Notes under the pieces: generated by a model | The model's database searches: none | Told to the model about the DNA's origin: nothing | Seen by the model: only the letters and a program-made list of their open reading frames with translations | Position numbers and translations under genes: made by a program | Shown: positions 1 through 10,710 of the stretch, in pieces | Position numbering within the stretch: the first letter of the stretch is position 1 | Layout of the letters: each line of letters opens with the position of its first letter | Origin: Phyto melanocephala | Taxonomy: Eukaryota; Arthropoda; Insecta; Diptera; Rhinophoridae | Direction of reading: 5' to 3' | Length of the DNA: 64,000 nt | Assembly: GCA_941918925.1 (NCBI GenBank) | Contig: OW799235.1 | Location: 20,933,201 to 20,997,200 of the forward strand

Positions 1-164
1 TGTTAATTTGTTTTTGTGTTCAGTATGATTAAAACGATTCTTGATTGTAATAACTCAAAAATTTGGCTCTGTTGTTTGAAATTCTTTCAATTTAGAATTA
101 AGAAAATATAATATGTATTCGTAAATACAAACGCAGCTCTTAAGTTTTGTACTTTATATTCTAC
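1..164. other. AT-rich sequence, nothing recognised
   Basis: No open frame or repeat was recognised in this short segment before the tandem-repeat element. Confidence 0.5.
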
Positions 165-1035
165 TAGCCAAGCCCGGCGCGCGTTGCTACGCCCCTTAAT
201 GAATCGAAATGCATTCTGAATTTTAATTGAATATCAAGTGCAAAAACCTAAAAATTATAATTTTTTTTATGAGCGTGGCATTGCCCACTTTTCTAATCAC
301 GAAATTGTAAAGTCATAACAGCTCAATATGTGTGCAAAGTTTCAGAAGAATCGGACCAGTGAAAGTACCTCAAAATTATAATTGTTTTAATGGGCGTGGC
401 CCTGCCCACTTTTCTAATCACGAAATTGTAAAGTCATAATAGTTCAATACGTGTGCAAAGTTTCAGAATAATCGGTCCAGTGCAAGTACCTCAAAATGAT
501 ACCTTTTTTTATGGGTGTGGCACTTCCCACTTTTCAAATCATGAAATTATTAAGTCATGACAGCTCGACATGTGTGTAAAGTTTAAGAAAAATCGGTCTG
601 GTGCAAGTACCTCAAAAATATAACCTTTTTTTATGGGCGTGGCCCTGCCCACTTTTCTAATCACGAAATTATATGGTTATGACAGCTTAGTATGTGTGCA
701 AAGTTTCAGAAAAATCGGTCCAGTGCAAGTACCTCAAAATTAAACTTTTTTAGGGGCGTGGCCCCGCCCACTTTTCTTATCACGAAATTATTTAGTCATG
801 ACAGCTCGATATGTGTGCAAAGTTTCAAAAAAATCGGTTAAGTGCAAGTAGCTAAAACTGATAACTAATTTTTATGGGCGTGGCACCGCCCACTTTTTTC
901 TACCCATAAACACTCCCTGGTATGTGTCCAACAACTTGCCAAAGTTTGATTCCGATCGGTTTTACAGTTTCGGAGTCTATAGCTAACACACACACACACA
1001 CACACACAGAGTTTCACTTTTATATATATAGATTC
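165..1035. repeat. Tandem array of ~120-bp units inside a repeat element
   Basis: Six units begin near 269, 389, 511, 633, 751 and 874, so the period is about 118-123 bp. Each starts with ATGGGCGTGGC or a variant, followed by GCCCACTTTT, an ACGAAATT box, GTGTGCAAAGTTTCAG, AATCGGT and CAAGTACCTCAAAA. The units differ by scattered substitutions. The array is preceded by a GC-rich box (CCGGCGCGCGTTGCTACGCC at about 175) and followed by a CA microsatellite (about 986-1008) and TATATATATAGATT. This bounded layout suggests one transposable element with internal repeats, as seen in several insect repeat families, not a free satellite. The class is not determined. Confidence 0.75.
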
Positions 1036-1801
1036 CCAAATCAGTATCGACAGCAACGGTAATGTATTATAACCAGAATATAGTGTACAAGTTTTACGAG
1101 TTGCATTTTAAAGCAAGTTAAAATTTCATACTGCAATGCAACTTGTATTTAGAAAATATGCCCTTAAATGAATTTTATGTAAACAAAAAAATAGAATACA
1201 TATGTCAAATAAGCTCTAGCGAAAATTATTACTTGGTAAGCATTTAGAATGTGACGATGCTGTAGCCATCGTAATAAAGTCGATAAAAATTCAAATAAGA
1301 AGAAAACCAAAACGTATGCTTAATATTTAACCTTTAGACTAGAATTTTTTACAAATTAAGCAAGAGTAGGAAAAATTTCACATTGCTATGTAAGTGTACA
1401 CAACAAATATATTGAGCCACTTACAAACACACACTAGTACTAAATAAGGACCAGCACATGCATACACAAGAACCATTTACGTAAACTCTTACTATGCCTA
1501 CATGCATTTCTAAGTGTTTGTATAGGTATGTAATAGTTGCAGACATAATATACATACATGTTTTATAATGTATAATTTAGTAGATTGAAAATTACAGTAT
1601 CCCAAACATGTGTGTACTGCAGTTTTGTTTTTTTTCCTCCCTCTCTCTCTCACTCTCTCTTTGGACTTTTTTTTATTTATATTTTTTCATCTGCAACAGC
1701 AGCAGAAATTTCTATGTGTGTGTTTTTTTATTATTATTATTTCAACATCACACTTGACCTTTAACGTCTCATGTTGAGTATTTGGTATTTTGAATTAGGC
1801 C
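1036..1801. other. AT-rich spacer with simple repeats
   Basis: No gene is seen. A CT-rich microsatellite lies at about 1636-1661. Confidence 0.5.
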
Positions 1802-2629
1802 AAATATAAGCATTTTTTTTCTTTTATAATAATGTTAATGATAATTTTGTTTAAAGGGCATTATTTTAAGTAATAAACACGTACAAGAAGAGCAAGTTTT
1901 AATGTCATGATTGATGGCCGAAACTAAAAGTCTAAGGAAATATTACATATAGAGAGAAATTTCAATGTTGATTTAATTAGCAGTATAAATTATAAAATTA
2001 GTTTCAAATATATTTGTGCATTTATTGCCAAATATTTAGAAATATTTTAAAATGCTTTTTTAATAATCGCAACATTTATCTCATATACTCAAAAAACAGA
2101 ATATCAAACTCACTGACAATCGAATGGTTCAGTTTTTGCAATCGAACTTTTCTTTTGAGGCTATAAAATGACACGGAGAAATATACACAAACATACAGAC
2201 ATGCAATAGATAAATATAAGCATTTTTTTTTTCTTTTATAATAATGTTAATGATAATTTTGTTTAAAGGGCATTATTTTGAGTAATAAACACGTACAAGA
2301 AGAGCAAGTTTTAATGTCATGATTGATGGCCGAAACTAAAAGCCTAAGGAAATGTTACATATAGAGAGAAATTTCAATGTTGATTTAATTAGCAGTATAA
2401 ATTATAAAATTAGTTGCAAATATATTTGTGCATTTATTGCCAAATATTTAGAAATATTTTAAAAGGCTTTTTTAATAATCGCAACATTTATCTCATATAC
2501 TCAAAAAACAGAATATCAAACTCACTGACAATCGAATGGTTCAGTTTTTGCAATCGAACTTTTCTTTTGAGGCTATAAAATGACACGGAGAAATATACAC
2601 AAACATACAGACATGCAATAGATAAATAT
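1802..2629. repeat. Tandem duplication of a ~410-bp unit
   Basis: Copy 1 (1802-2211) and copy 2 (2212-2629) are almost identical. Both run from AAATATAAGC plus a T tract to ACATGCAATAGATAAATATA. Copy 2 has a T tract two bases longer and a few substitutions (for example a C for a T near 2342, and a G for a T near 2465). The near-identity implies a recent duplication or an assembly artefact. The small frames inside the unit look non-coding. Confidence 0.9.
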
Positions 2630-3344
2630 AGTCGGACAAAACAAATATCAGTTGTTAAGTAATAAAAAAGATTATTTCTCAAAACGATATAAAATTATAT
2701 AAAAAAATATCTTTCAATGCAATTATTGTTGTTTTGAAAATTTTTTAAAATATATGCCTGACAATTGTTTTCTTTATACTATATTTGGTTAGATCTGCGA
2801 AATATTAAAATAAAATGAATAAAGAAGTCTTATATGTATTTTATCATACAATTTGGGCGTATGAATAAATTTCCACTTTTTTAATTATATTAAGCAATTT
2901 TTTAGAACAAAGTTTTCCTAACTTTCTTTTTAAAATAAAAGGTGACATCTAGCTAAACTTATCTTTGTTTTGAAATAAACATTTGCAGAGACGTTAAGCG
3001 TACTTTTAATAATTTAAATAAAAATTTTATAAATATATTTTAATGTCTTGACTATTTTCTATCTTTTTGCTTTGAAGGAAAAAAGAATTTTTAGTAGATG
3101 TATCCTTATCAAATATAAAAATTAATTTTAATTATTATATAAAAAATAAATATATTAAAATTTTGTTTATTAGTGATATGTGTACAAAAAATTGAGTGAG
3201 ATAATATTTGGAACAGCTGATCAATTGAGACAACCTTATTAAGTCTACTCTGGTTGGAGCTGAAGGTAATACGCAAAAAAATTACGCCAATCTTAGTCAT
3301 ATGCTTAAGGTGTTTTTTATTACCATTATTTCCTAATACAAAGA
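2630..3344. other. AT-rich spacer, nothing recognised
   Basis: No gene, RNA or clear repeat structure was recognised in this stretch. Confidence 0.5.
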
Positions 3345-3742
3345 TTTCAGTGTGATTACAGGTCGTACGGAATTGAGAACTCATCTAGGTCGCATGAAAT
3401 TGTCTGAGGAGACAACATGCAGAGCATGCGAGGAAGAGGATGAGACTTTGATACACTATTTCTGTCACTGTCTTGCGTTTGGGCATATTAGACGCGAGAA
3501 TTTTACAGTGGATACTATGCCGAATTTGGAGTACCTGGGGAACTCAAACTGGAGATCCATAAGGAAATACATTGAGGGGACTGAGTTCTTGAACTAGTCC
3601 GATATTTATGGGAAATTATGATTATGATTTTAAATTGAGAATTCCGGTTCCCACATGGAGCGCACAACATGACATGTGTATACCTGTCATAGGCTTGAGC
3701 TTTTAGTGCGCCTCCTTTTCAACCTAACCTAACCTAACCTAA
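3345..3742 (+). mobile_element. 5'-truncated non-LTR retrotransposon, 3' end with CCTAA tail
   Basis: The frame 3352-3597 reads ITGRTELRTHLGRM, then TTCRACEEEDETLIHYFCHC, then a stop at 3597. This is the usual C-terminus of R1/I-type non-LTR ORF2 proteins: a TGxxxLrxHL motif followed by a cysteine/histidine motif CxxCxEEDET..H..C.C. All upstream domains (endonuclease, reverse transcriptase) are missing, as expected for a dead-on-arrival, 5'-truncated copy. About 125 bp of 3' untranslated sequence follows and ends in four CCTAA units (about 3721-3742), which is the likely 3' tail. The 5' junction is placed roughly where similarity to the family motif begins. The clade is not certain. Confidence 0.75.
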
Positions 3743-4139
3743 TACTAAGATTACAAATCTTCAAAAAAAAATATATGCCATAGCTAAAACGGATTTAGCT
3801 TATTCTACAAGTTCAATATTCGACTACTTCTTGAAGCATTTGAAAACATCCAATTGATTCCAATTCCAATTGATTCCAGTAATTGATTCTACAATATTGA
3901 CTTCAAAGTCAAATGCTAGGTTGCTTGCAAGAATCGATCGCTTTATTTATTCTTAGACAAAACAATCCAAGGGCGATTTTACGTACGATCTTTTAAGCCG
4001 ATTAAAGACACCATATCGAGAAACTCTCCTAGCAAAAGCATTTAAATTGAGGTGTATTACTCATATAAAATATAATGGGAAAAAAGAATTGCATCTGCAA
4101 AAGCTCTGCTGAAGAAATAGGTCCTATGATATGATAATA
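3743..4139. other. AT-rich spacer between two transposon relics
   Basis: No gene is seen. The segment separates the non-LTR fragment from the mariner-like element. Confidence 0.45.
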
Positions 4140-5070
4140 TTGGGTGATTTTTTAAGAGCTATAGGAAAGTTGAAAAAAAAAACACATAAAATTCAGAAAA
4201 ATGCATGAAGTCTTTATTTGAATCTATAGTAAGGTCTATAAAATTTAATGTTTGAAGATAATTTCATGCAAATGTTGACCGTGACTGCGCCTCAAATGGT
4301 CCATTCGCTTAGTTCAATTTTGGCATACTCTTTCCAACTTTTCGGCCGGTATCTCATGAATAAATGCTTCAATGTTGTCTTGCAATGCGTCAATTGAAGC
4401 GGGCATGTGTGTATAGACATGAGCTTTAACATAGCCCCACAAAAAATAGCCTAAAGGCGTTAAATCGCACGATCTAAGCGGTCAATTGACCGGTCCCGAA
4501 CGTGAAATAAAATGTTCACCGATCTCGCCTCTCAATAAGTCCATTGTTAAGCGTGCTGTGTGGCATGTGGCACCGTCTTGTTGAAATCACATGTCATGCA
4601 AGTCAAGCTCTTGCACTTTGGGCAAAAAAAAGTTGGATATCATCTCACGGTAGCGCTCACCATTCACAGTTACGTTACGATTCGCATCATCTTTGAAGAA
4701 GTACGATCCAATGATGCCACCAGCCCATAAACCGCACCAAACTGTGACTTTTTCTGGATGCATTGGTAGCTCTTGCCATGCTTCTGACTGATGTTCACTC
4801 CAAAATCGACAATTCTGCTTATTAACGTACCCATTGAGCCAAAAATGAGCTTCGTCGCTGAACACAAGAAAAGCTCGATAAACTTTCTTAAGAGAGCACG
4901 CTTTTTGATAATAAAATTCAATAGTTTGCAAGTGTTGTTCGTTTGTAAGACGACCTATGGTTAAATTATAGACCAAACTGAAGATGTTTGACAGTGAAAC
5001 AAAACACGAAACGTGCGTCAGCTGTTTAAACCAGTGTTGCCAAAAAGATAATAGCTAAAAAATCACCCTT
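4140..5070 (-). mobile_element. Defective Tc1/mariner-superfamily transposon
   Basis: The ends form inverted repeats: GGGTGATTTTTTAAGAGCT from 4142 on the left, and AGCTAAAAAATCACCC ending at 5068 on the right. A TA lies outside each end (4138-4139 and 5071-5072), which fits the TA target duplication of this superfamily. Between them on the minus strand lies a broken transposase frame, described separately. At about 930 bp the element is shorter than a complete relative would be, consistent with an internal deletion. Confidence 0.85.
4245..4976 (-). pseudogene. Mariner-like transposase, internally deleted, with in-frame stops
   Basis: The frame starts inside an N-terminal helix-turn-helix segment (LTNEQHLQTIEFYYQK) and jumps directly into the catalytic core at FSDEAHFWLNGYVNKQN. 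The DNA-binding and linker region between is missing. HPEKVTVWCGLWAGGIIG and the second catalytic aspartate (FQQDGA, codon at 4577) follow, then the third (SCDLTPL, codon at 4466), with 36 residues between them by coordinate count. Three in-frame stops break the frame: TGA at 4589-4587 immediately before FQQDG, TGA at 4484-4482, and TGA at 4316-4314. No frameshift is needed from 4976 to the TAA at 4247-4245. It cannot encode an active transposase. A similar family is present at 44178-45031. Confidence 0.85.
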
Positions 5071-5072
5071 TA

Positions 5073-5369
5073 TTAAGTTTCTCTAATTATTTTGTTTAAG
5101 TACATATTAGTTTGCTTACAGAATGTATACAATTTTAATGAAAATATTGTAACATTGTTAAGAGAATGAGTGTCATCAATAAGAATTCTGTGACGTATTT
5201 TAAATGTCCATTTGGATAAAATATCTCGTTACGTCGAAATTCAATAAAATAATATTTTCAGTGCAGAAGCAAGTTTTAAGTAATGCCCAAAATGATGTTC
5301 TTGCTTCGACAGAACTTATACTATGAAGGGAAAGCATAAAGAGACAATTAATTAATAATTAACCTTTCT
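5073..5369. other. AT-rich spacer, nothing recognised
   Basis: No gene or structured repeat is seen between the mariner-like element and a possible non-LTR remnant. Confidence 0.4.
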
Positions 5370-5540
5370 TTTTTCAGTTAGTGCCAGACATTAACAAAAA
5401 ATTCCACCATCTCCTTTTTCTCTTCTTGCTCGTCCTTATCCTCATAGAAACGCAAAAGTCTTTCGAATTCAATTGGAATTTCGCAATAAACGATCTTATA
5501 CCATAGTGACCGGTCAAAGAACCTGTTAGCAGTTAAACGG
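5370..5540 (-). pseudogene. Possible decayed non-LTR ORF2 C-terminal fragment
   Basis: On the minus strand a TGHYGIRSFIAKFQL-like stretch is followed, after a change of frame, by RFYEDKDEQEEKKEMVEFF and a stop near 5372. This resembles the TGH...(C/H) C-terminus of R1-type non-LTR retrotransposons, but the cysteines are lost and the frame is broken. The identification rests on a short motif, so confidence is low. A CTAACCTAATCTAATT stretch at about 5684-5699 may be the worn tail of another such insertion. Confidence 0.3.
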
Positions 5541-6610
5541 ATTTTTCAATGTAGTAGCGTTGACTAAATTTGGGTCGCGAAGTTTCTAAAGAGTCCTTCA
5601 GTCTTGCCATAGATTTCGAACAGAAAACTTATGATTCTCTTGGCTTAAGCGCAAAAAAGTCTTTACTTTGTGCGGCATCCTTTCTAACCTAATCTAATTA
5701 CCAAAAAAAAAAGGATTTTTAAAAAACTTTCTCTCAGATCCCACTGCTAGTCCGGCCAACCAACATATGCTAGGCCTCGAAGACAAAAGTAGTGTATATT
5801 CACTAAAAATCAGCGACTTAATCCTTAGATTGTCACAAGAACTGAGACATAGTGGCAATGCACAATGAAGAGAGTATTTTAGATGGGCTATTGAAATTTT
5901 GTTTCTTTCGGGATATGTGCTTTCAGAAGGACGGTTCGACTTGTAGCATGTTATATAGTCTGTGTAACAAATCACTTACTGCACGAACCACTTTAGGTAG
6001 TGTATTCCATAACAAATCATGGTATGAGCATCATAAGTTTTTTTTTTCATGGGAGTAATTGAAGTCAAAGTACAATATCAGCATGTTTGCGGAGGTAATT
6101 TATTACCAAAGTGCTGTTTTTTTTCTGTTACTAAATATATTATTGTTAAAAACAATTTATTGCGTGAAGCAGTAGCAACTGTTCAATAATAGTATTTTAT
6201 CATAAATCTGTTTAAGTTATTTAAATCAAATCAAAATCAAAACCATAATCAAAAGTTAGAAATTTATAAGATTTTTCTTTCTTTCTTGCGGTATAAGAGG
6301 TATAACCGTGCCAGTTTTCTAATTGAAATTTTTTCTGAGTGGATACCAATAGATAAGTGTAAATAATAAATAAGAGAAAATTTATATAAAGTATAGGAAA
6401 AGGCTTAATGAATTTTAAATCACCATTGATTATAACAAAATTAAAATTATTAATTTCAAACTAGTTTTAGTTTCGCGGACTTGCTAGCATTTTAAAACTT
6501 CCAATAGAAAAATATTGATGTAAAATACTTAACAAGATCAAAATGCATAAAACTCTATAAGATTTTAATATCAAATTCCTACTGCATAAATATAAATTTC
6601 TAATACTCAC
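5541..6610. other. Presumed intron of the 6611-7652 gene
   Basis: This lies downstream of the donor at 6610 on the minus strand, so it should be intronic if the exon at 6611-7652 is spliced. I see no further coding exon with convincing splice sites. A 24-nt stretch at 5734-5757 is exactly complementary in the transcript to part of that exon and is listed separately. Confidence 0.45.
5734..5757 (-). other. 24-nt segment complementary to exon sequence at 6885-6908
   Basis: The plus strand at 5734-5757 (beginning TCAGATCCCACTGC) equals the reverse complement of the plus strand at 6885-6908, with no mismatch over 24 bases. One mismatch further out, the match extends two more bases. The flanks do not match. 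In a minus-strand transcript the two segments could pair. Confidence 0.9.
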
Positions 6611-7652
6611 TTATTATATGTCCTCTTTTATCACGCTGCGACTTTGTTTTCCGATGTACTCTTCGTTCCTCTAGACTCTGATCAATTTCCAGTTCACCCG
6701 ACAACGAAGCATCATTCATTTCAGAAACCTGCTTGAGATATCGCATTAATGTCTCGTTCGCTTGCCTCACTTCCATTTCGCCTGCCGCTATAAGCTTCCG
6801 TTCACGTCTACGCCTAGATTCGGATTTGCTGCGTTTACGTCGTGGACTTTTTTCAAGTGAACTACGTGAACGTATGGATCTTTGGGCCGGACTAGCAGTG
6901 GGATCTGAAAGGGACTGATGCTTTCGTCCCACGCCACCACCACTGCCAGCACTTAAGGCCGACGGTGTGGGTGAGGATTGTTTTAGTTCACGATCCATGA
7001 AACCTAAAATGCCGCGAGCAAATGAAGCATCTGCTGCAGTTTCGTGAACCCGGCGTGCCGGTGAATGTGGTGAGAGTGTGCGTCTATGTCTATGCGTTGT
7101 TATGGTGGGAGGTAATTGTTGTAAAGTTTCACGTAAGCTCATAGCATCACCCGAAGAGTTACGACTGCTGCTAGGTCCATCGGGTGGACCGGTAGCGGCC
7201 AATTCACTAGCATCTGCTTCTGAGGGTCTTGTAAGGTCGTTGTTTTCATTGGTTTCTGTGTGGTGATTATGATGGTGATGATTGAGACTTTGTGTAACTG
7301 TGGTTTCCTGTGGGGCATGGCCATTTACCAGCACAACCGTTTGCTGAGAGTGTGTTTGTGATGTTTGACTAGAGCTTGGACCACCTAATGTTACTGATGA
7401 ATCTTCATTTGATGCCTGTCGTTCATGCTCTTGTAGCAAACGTGTTGCCACGGCTGCTATTAGAGCATCTGATCCCACCACATTACCTGAACATGCACCC
7501 TCTTCAGCAAGCAGCATGTTGTCAGTATTGCTACGTGCTGGTGATTTACCATCAGATGTACTGCTTGTATTGGTAGTCTGTCGTTCGTTTCGTCTATGAC
7601 GTGATTCGGTACGTCTTTGACGATGACGATGTACTTTTGGTGTTGCCTCCAT
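6611..7652 (-). CDS. First coding exon of an unidentified Ser/Arg/His-rich protein
   Basis: The ATG at 7652 opens a 350-codon frame running to a TAG at 6600. The sequence at 6610 reads GTGAGT, a consensus donor, so the exon most likely ends at 6611 after 347 codons plus one base (phase 1). Composition is typical of a disordered regulatory protein. The N-terminus is basic (VHRHRQRRTESRHRRN) and a histidine-rich run lies near residue 125 (LNHHHHNHHTE). Serine/proline segments follow, then a strongly basic stretch near residues 265-285 (SPRRKRSKSESRRRRERK). A predicted helical end contains EMEVRQANETLMRYLKQVSEM and ERRVHRKTKSQRDKRG. No catalytic motif is seen and I do not recognise the gene. The long low-repeat frame with coding-like codon structure argues that it is real. 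Later exons are not found to the left within the window. Confidence 0.8.
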
Positions 7653-8379
7653 TATATCGCTTTAGTTATATTTTGTTCGCTTAGTTACAATACTTTTTTG
7701 TTATGCTTAATTAAATCGCACTTAAAGTATACCAGCTTGTGCATATGTACATTTCACATAATACATTTGCCAGATCACGTTACGTTATCTGCTATGTTCT
7801 GCAAATGAAAGCTCACTGAACAGCTGTTTTAAAGGTTAAACGATTATGTCATGCAATTATTTAAATTTCTTTTTTCTCGAATTATTGTTGTTGCTGCAGT
7901 TTTTTAATAAACCGTTTAATTTTTTTTTTATTTTGCTTTTATTTTCAAATAACACGTAGTTTTATGCAATTGTTGTGCCGGGATATTACCATTTTTGTTA
8001 TGTTTATGACAGGCCATTTATTTTACGGAAAAATAGTGTCTTTCATATATTTTTACTTCTTAGTTTCTTTTCTGTTTTTTTTTAAGTTTTATAAAGTATG
8101 CAAAAAATACTTTATGTTTTAAATTCTATACATTCTACCGATTTTACAATTGTGTGTGATCAATTTAATTTGATACTCTTGAATTTCATGCACTGGCAGT
8201 TCTCTGGAGGCTCGAATAATGACAATGACTTTAAAAGTCATTTAAATAAAATTAAGAGATCTATTCATATGACAGAGATGAAAAGCATTTTGGATTTGTA
8301 CTCAATCTAAACTGTAAGAAAACTTTCTTCCGAACCTGATCACAGACATAAGTTTTGAATCAAGAGCTATGAATATGTT
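7653..8379. promoter_or_regulatory. Upstream region of the 6611-7652 gene
   Basis: This is the 5' flank of a minus-strand gene. It should contain the untranslated leader and promoter if transcription starts close by. An E-box-like CAGCTG is at about 7821. No reliable TATA box or initiator can be fixed by eye. No other gene is seen. Confidence 0.3.
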
Positions 8380-9960
8380 ATATCGTTTACCTGTGGTCTC
8401 AAGAATTTATATATAGCATTGTTATTCCATTAGTAATTTCTATAATAATGATTTATGATCCCATATAGGATATATTTTCTGGAAGCTTATGAATAAGGGA
8501 GTCGATTGAGCAATGTCCGTATGATAAAAATAAACTTTTTGAAGCCCCCAAATGTTGCACAAACAAAACTAGTTGAGAATGAATTGAAGTCCAGTAAAAT
8601 TTTCTTATAATTTTCTACCATATGAGCAAACAACCACGACTGGCTTTATTATATCTCATATTTTTATTAAAAATATTAAATTTTTTTACACCCTTGTAAC
8701 AATTCGTAGATACAACATACCTCTAGAGATATTCGTGGGAAAAAAACCGATCAAGTTACAAGTAAGAATTATTTAAAAAATAAATGTATAAAAATTTAAG
8801 TATATCTGGTTCTAAAAAAATTATGAATGCGCCAGCGGCACCAAATTTAAAGTCATAGGCTTGAGAAGAAATTAACTTAAATACATATAAGCATCAAAAT
8901 ACAAATACATTTGTGTTTTTCTAAGACCTACACGCAAAGAAAAACCATAGTTACGGCATGATCACGACGGTCATATTATTTTTTCTGAAACAATATTTGG
9001 TTGTCGAAAACAATTAATAGTTATTTCTGTTTCATTTCATCATATATTTTGTCACGATAATCAAGCATTGGTTTGAATTGTATCATTTAATAATAATTTT
9101 TCGTAAAAATTTCAAAATGGTTATCATTTAAAAATAGTATGATTAAAAAAAATTATGACGACAAAAATAACATTATATTCAAAAGCATTATAAATTACAA
9201 ATAATCATTAAATAATAAGTGAGACAACAGTATGATTACATATTAATCAAGCTATGATTTTTTTAATAATAATTTGATTTCAACTGTTCTTCTTCTTGAT
9301 GAATAAATTTTTATTATTTGAAAAGTTTGAGATGTCAAAAACTGAAAAAAAAAATTTTAAAAATTAAAGAAAATTTACAAATAAACGAGAAAATGTAAAA
9401 AAATATTGGTAAAAAAATTGCAATTAAATTGGTAAGGACAATCAACATGTGTATGTTACAGCAAAAGACAATAATTTGCCGTAAAAAAGCAAAGATTGCC
9501 GATTTCAATTGTTGTCATATATATATTTATTGAATGATACCTAAATTAAACATAATAATGATAACTGGTAACCATTATTATTTTTAACCATAATCATACA
9601 ATTCCATCATAGTATGTTGCTCTTCGATTATGGTTACCACAACCATATTTTTTCTTTGCGTGTACCAACGAAAATCGATTTTTTAAACTTTAGACAACCG
9701 TGAGAGTCAACAACGGTTTAAATGGCTCGACTAGCATGACATAATAAAAATATAAAAAGCTTAAAATCCATGATACCGCTAAAAAAAAGGTCAAAATCAA
9801 ATATGGCGTCATAAATAAAGTGGCGAAAATATGAGTTAAATATAGTGATAGCGGCTTCGTCCCCTTTAATCTCTACAATATTGGTATCAAATGATGAGGA
9901 CTTGAGCAGCAAATAGTAGCTTCATCAAATAATTGGACTTGACTAGTAGAATAGTGTTAG
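8380..9960 (+). repeat. Family A dispersed repeat copy, split by a MITE
   Basis: The left part (about 8380-8930) and right part (9663-9960) match neighbouring parts of the copies at 10711-11935 and 63180-63810. Shared boxes include TTCCATTAGTAATTTCTA, CTCTAGAGATATTCGTG, GTGTTTTTC...AAAAT and the ATTGGTATCAAATGA plus CTTGA block. The coding potential is negligible. The copy is interrupted at 8931-9662 by the MITE described next. Confidence 0.65.
8931..9662. mobile_element. MITE-like inverted-repeat element with TA target duplication
   Basis: The ends are CACGCAAAGAAAAA (from 8931) and TTTTTTCTTTGCGTG (ending at 9662), and TA lies on both sides (8929-8930 and 9663-9664). The outer arms are ATAACCAT/ATGGTTA-rich and partly self-complementary. 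No transposase frame is present over 732 bp. Length, TA flanks and lack of coding content suit a non-autonomous Tc1/mariner-type element. A related, diverged and inverted stretch is at about 21040-21590. Confidence 0.75.
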
Positions 9961-10710
9961 AATAGAGCTGGAAATAGTACAGCAGGAGTTTAGGGAGTCT
10001 CTAACTATAAATTAAGAAGAAGAATAAATATACATGGACATTATTAGTATGTCCAATTTGACAGATTCTCCAATTAATTTTGAAATTATTTTAATCTTCT
10101 TTCGGTGTATAAATATTCTGTTTTTGTTTTCCTAAAAGGAATCAAATATTTTTCCTTCAACGTCTTATAGAAAAATAACTAATTTACTTATAAATAGGTT
10201 TTAACATATACACGCACGAAACAGGGAATTGTGAAAGAATTTGGCTCAAATTAAATGAAAACATGTCATAGTTGTGTTTTTATGTTTATTTAACTTCTTT
10301 AACGAAATTAATAAAACATTTTTCCTTTTGTGTTTTGTATATTCAACATTATTTAATTTAGTGGTGACAAAAAAGTAATGCTTCATAAGCATTGCGTGTT
10401 TAAAAACTTAAATGTAGCGCTTTGTGGTTTGGTTGTGCCGAATTTTATATACCCTTTAAACCGTTTGTATTCTCAAGTACAAATAAACAGGAGTATGTAT
10501 TAGCGACTATTTGTTGTTTATCATTCTTCGCTCTAGGTTTGCAAAAATGTAAAATAGTAGTATTAGCGTTTTTTGCTACTTTCTCTGCAGTTTAAATTGC
10601 AATTTCGTTAGATATCAACAGGAAAAATTTTTAAGACAATAATTGACAATTATATAGAGCAACTTATACCACTTTATTAGAGAAATTAATAACTTTAACA
10701 TTTTTTTATA
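9961..10710. other. AT-rich spacer, nothing recognised
   Basis: No gene or structured element was recognised in this interval. Confidence 0.4.

Noticed and set aside
269..960. Regular repeats as a CRISPR array
   Set aside because: Units are about 120 bp and similar along their whole length, with no repeat-spacer alternation, and the sequence is a fly genome.
3721..3742. CCTAA repeats as a telomere
   Set aside because: There are only four units, internal to the window and directly after a non-LTR 3' end. Flies do not use this telomere repeat.
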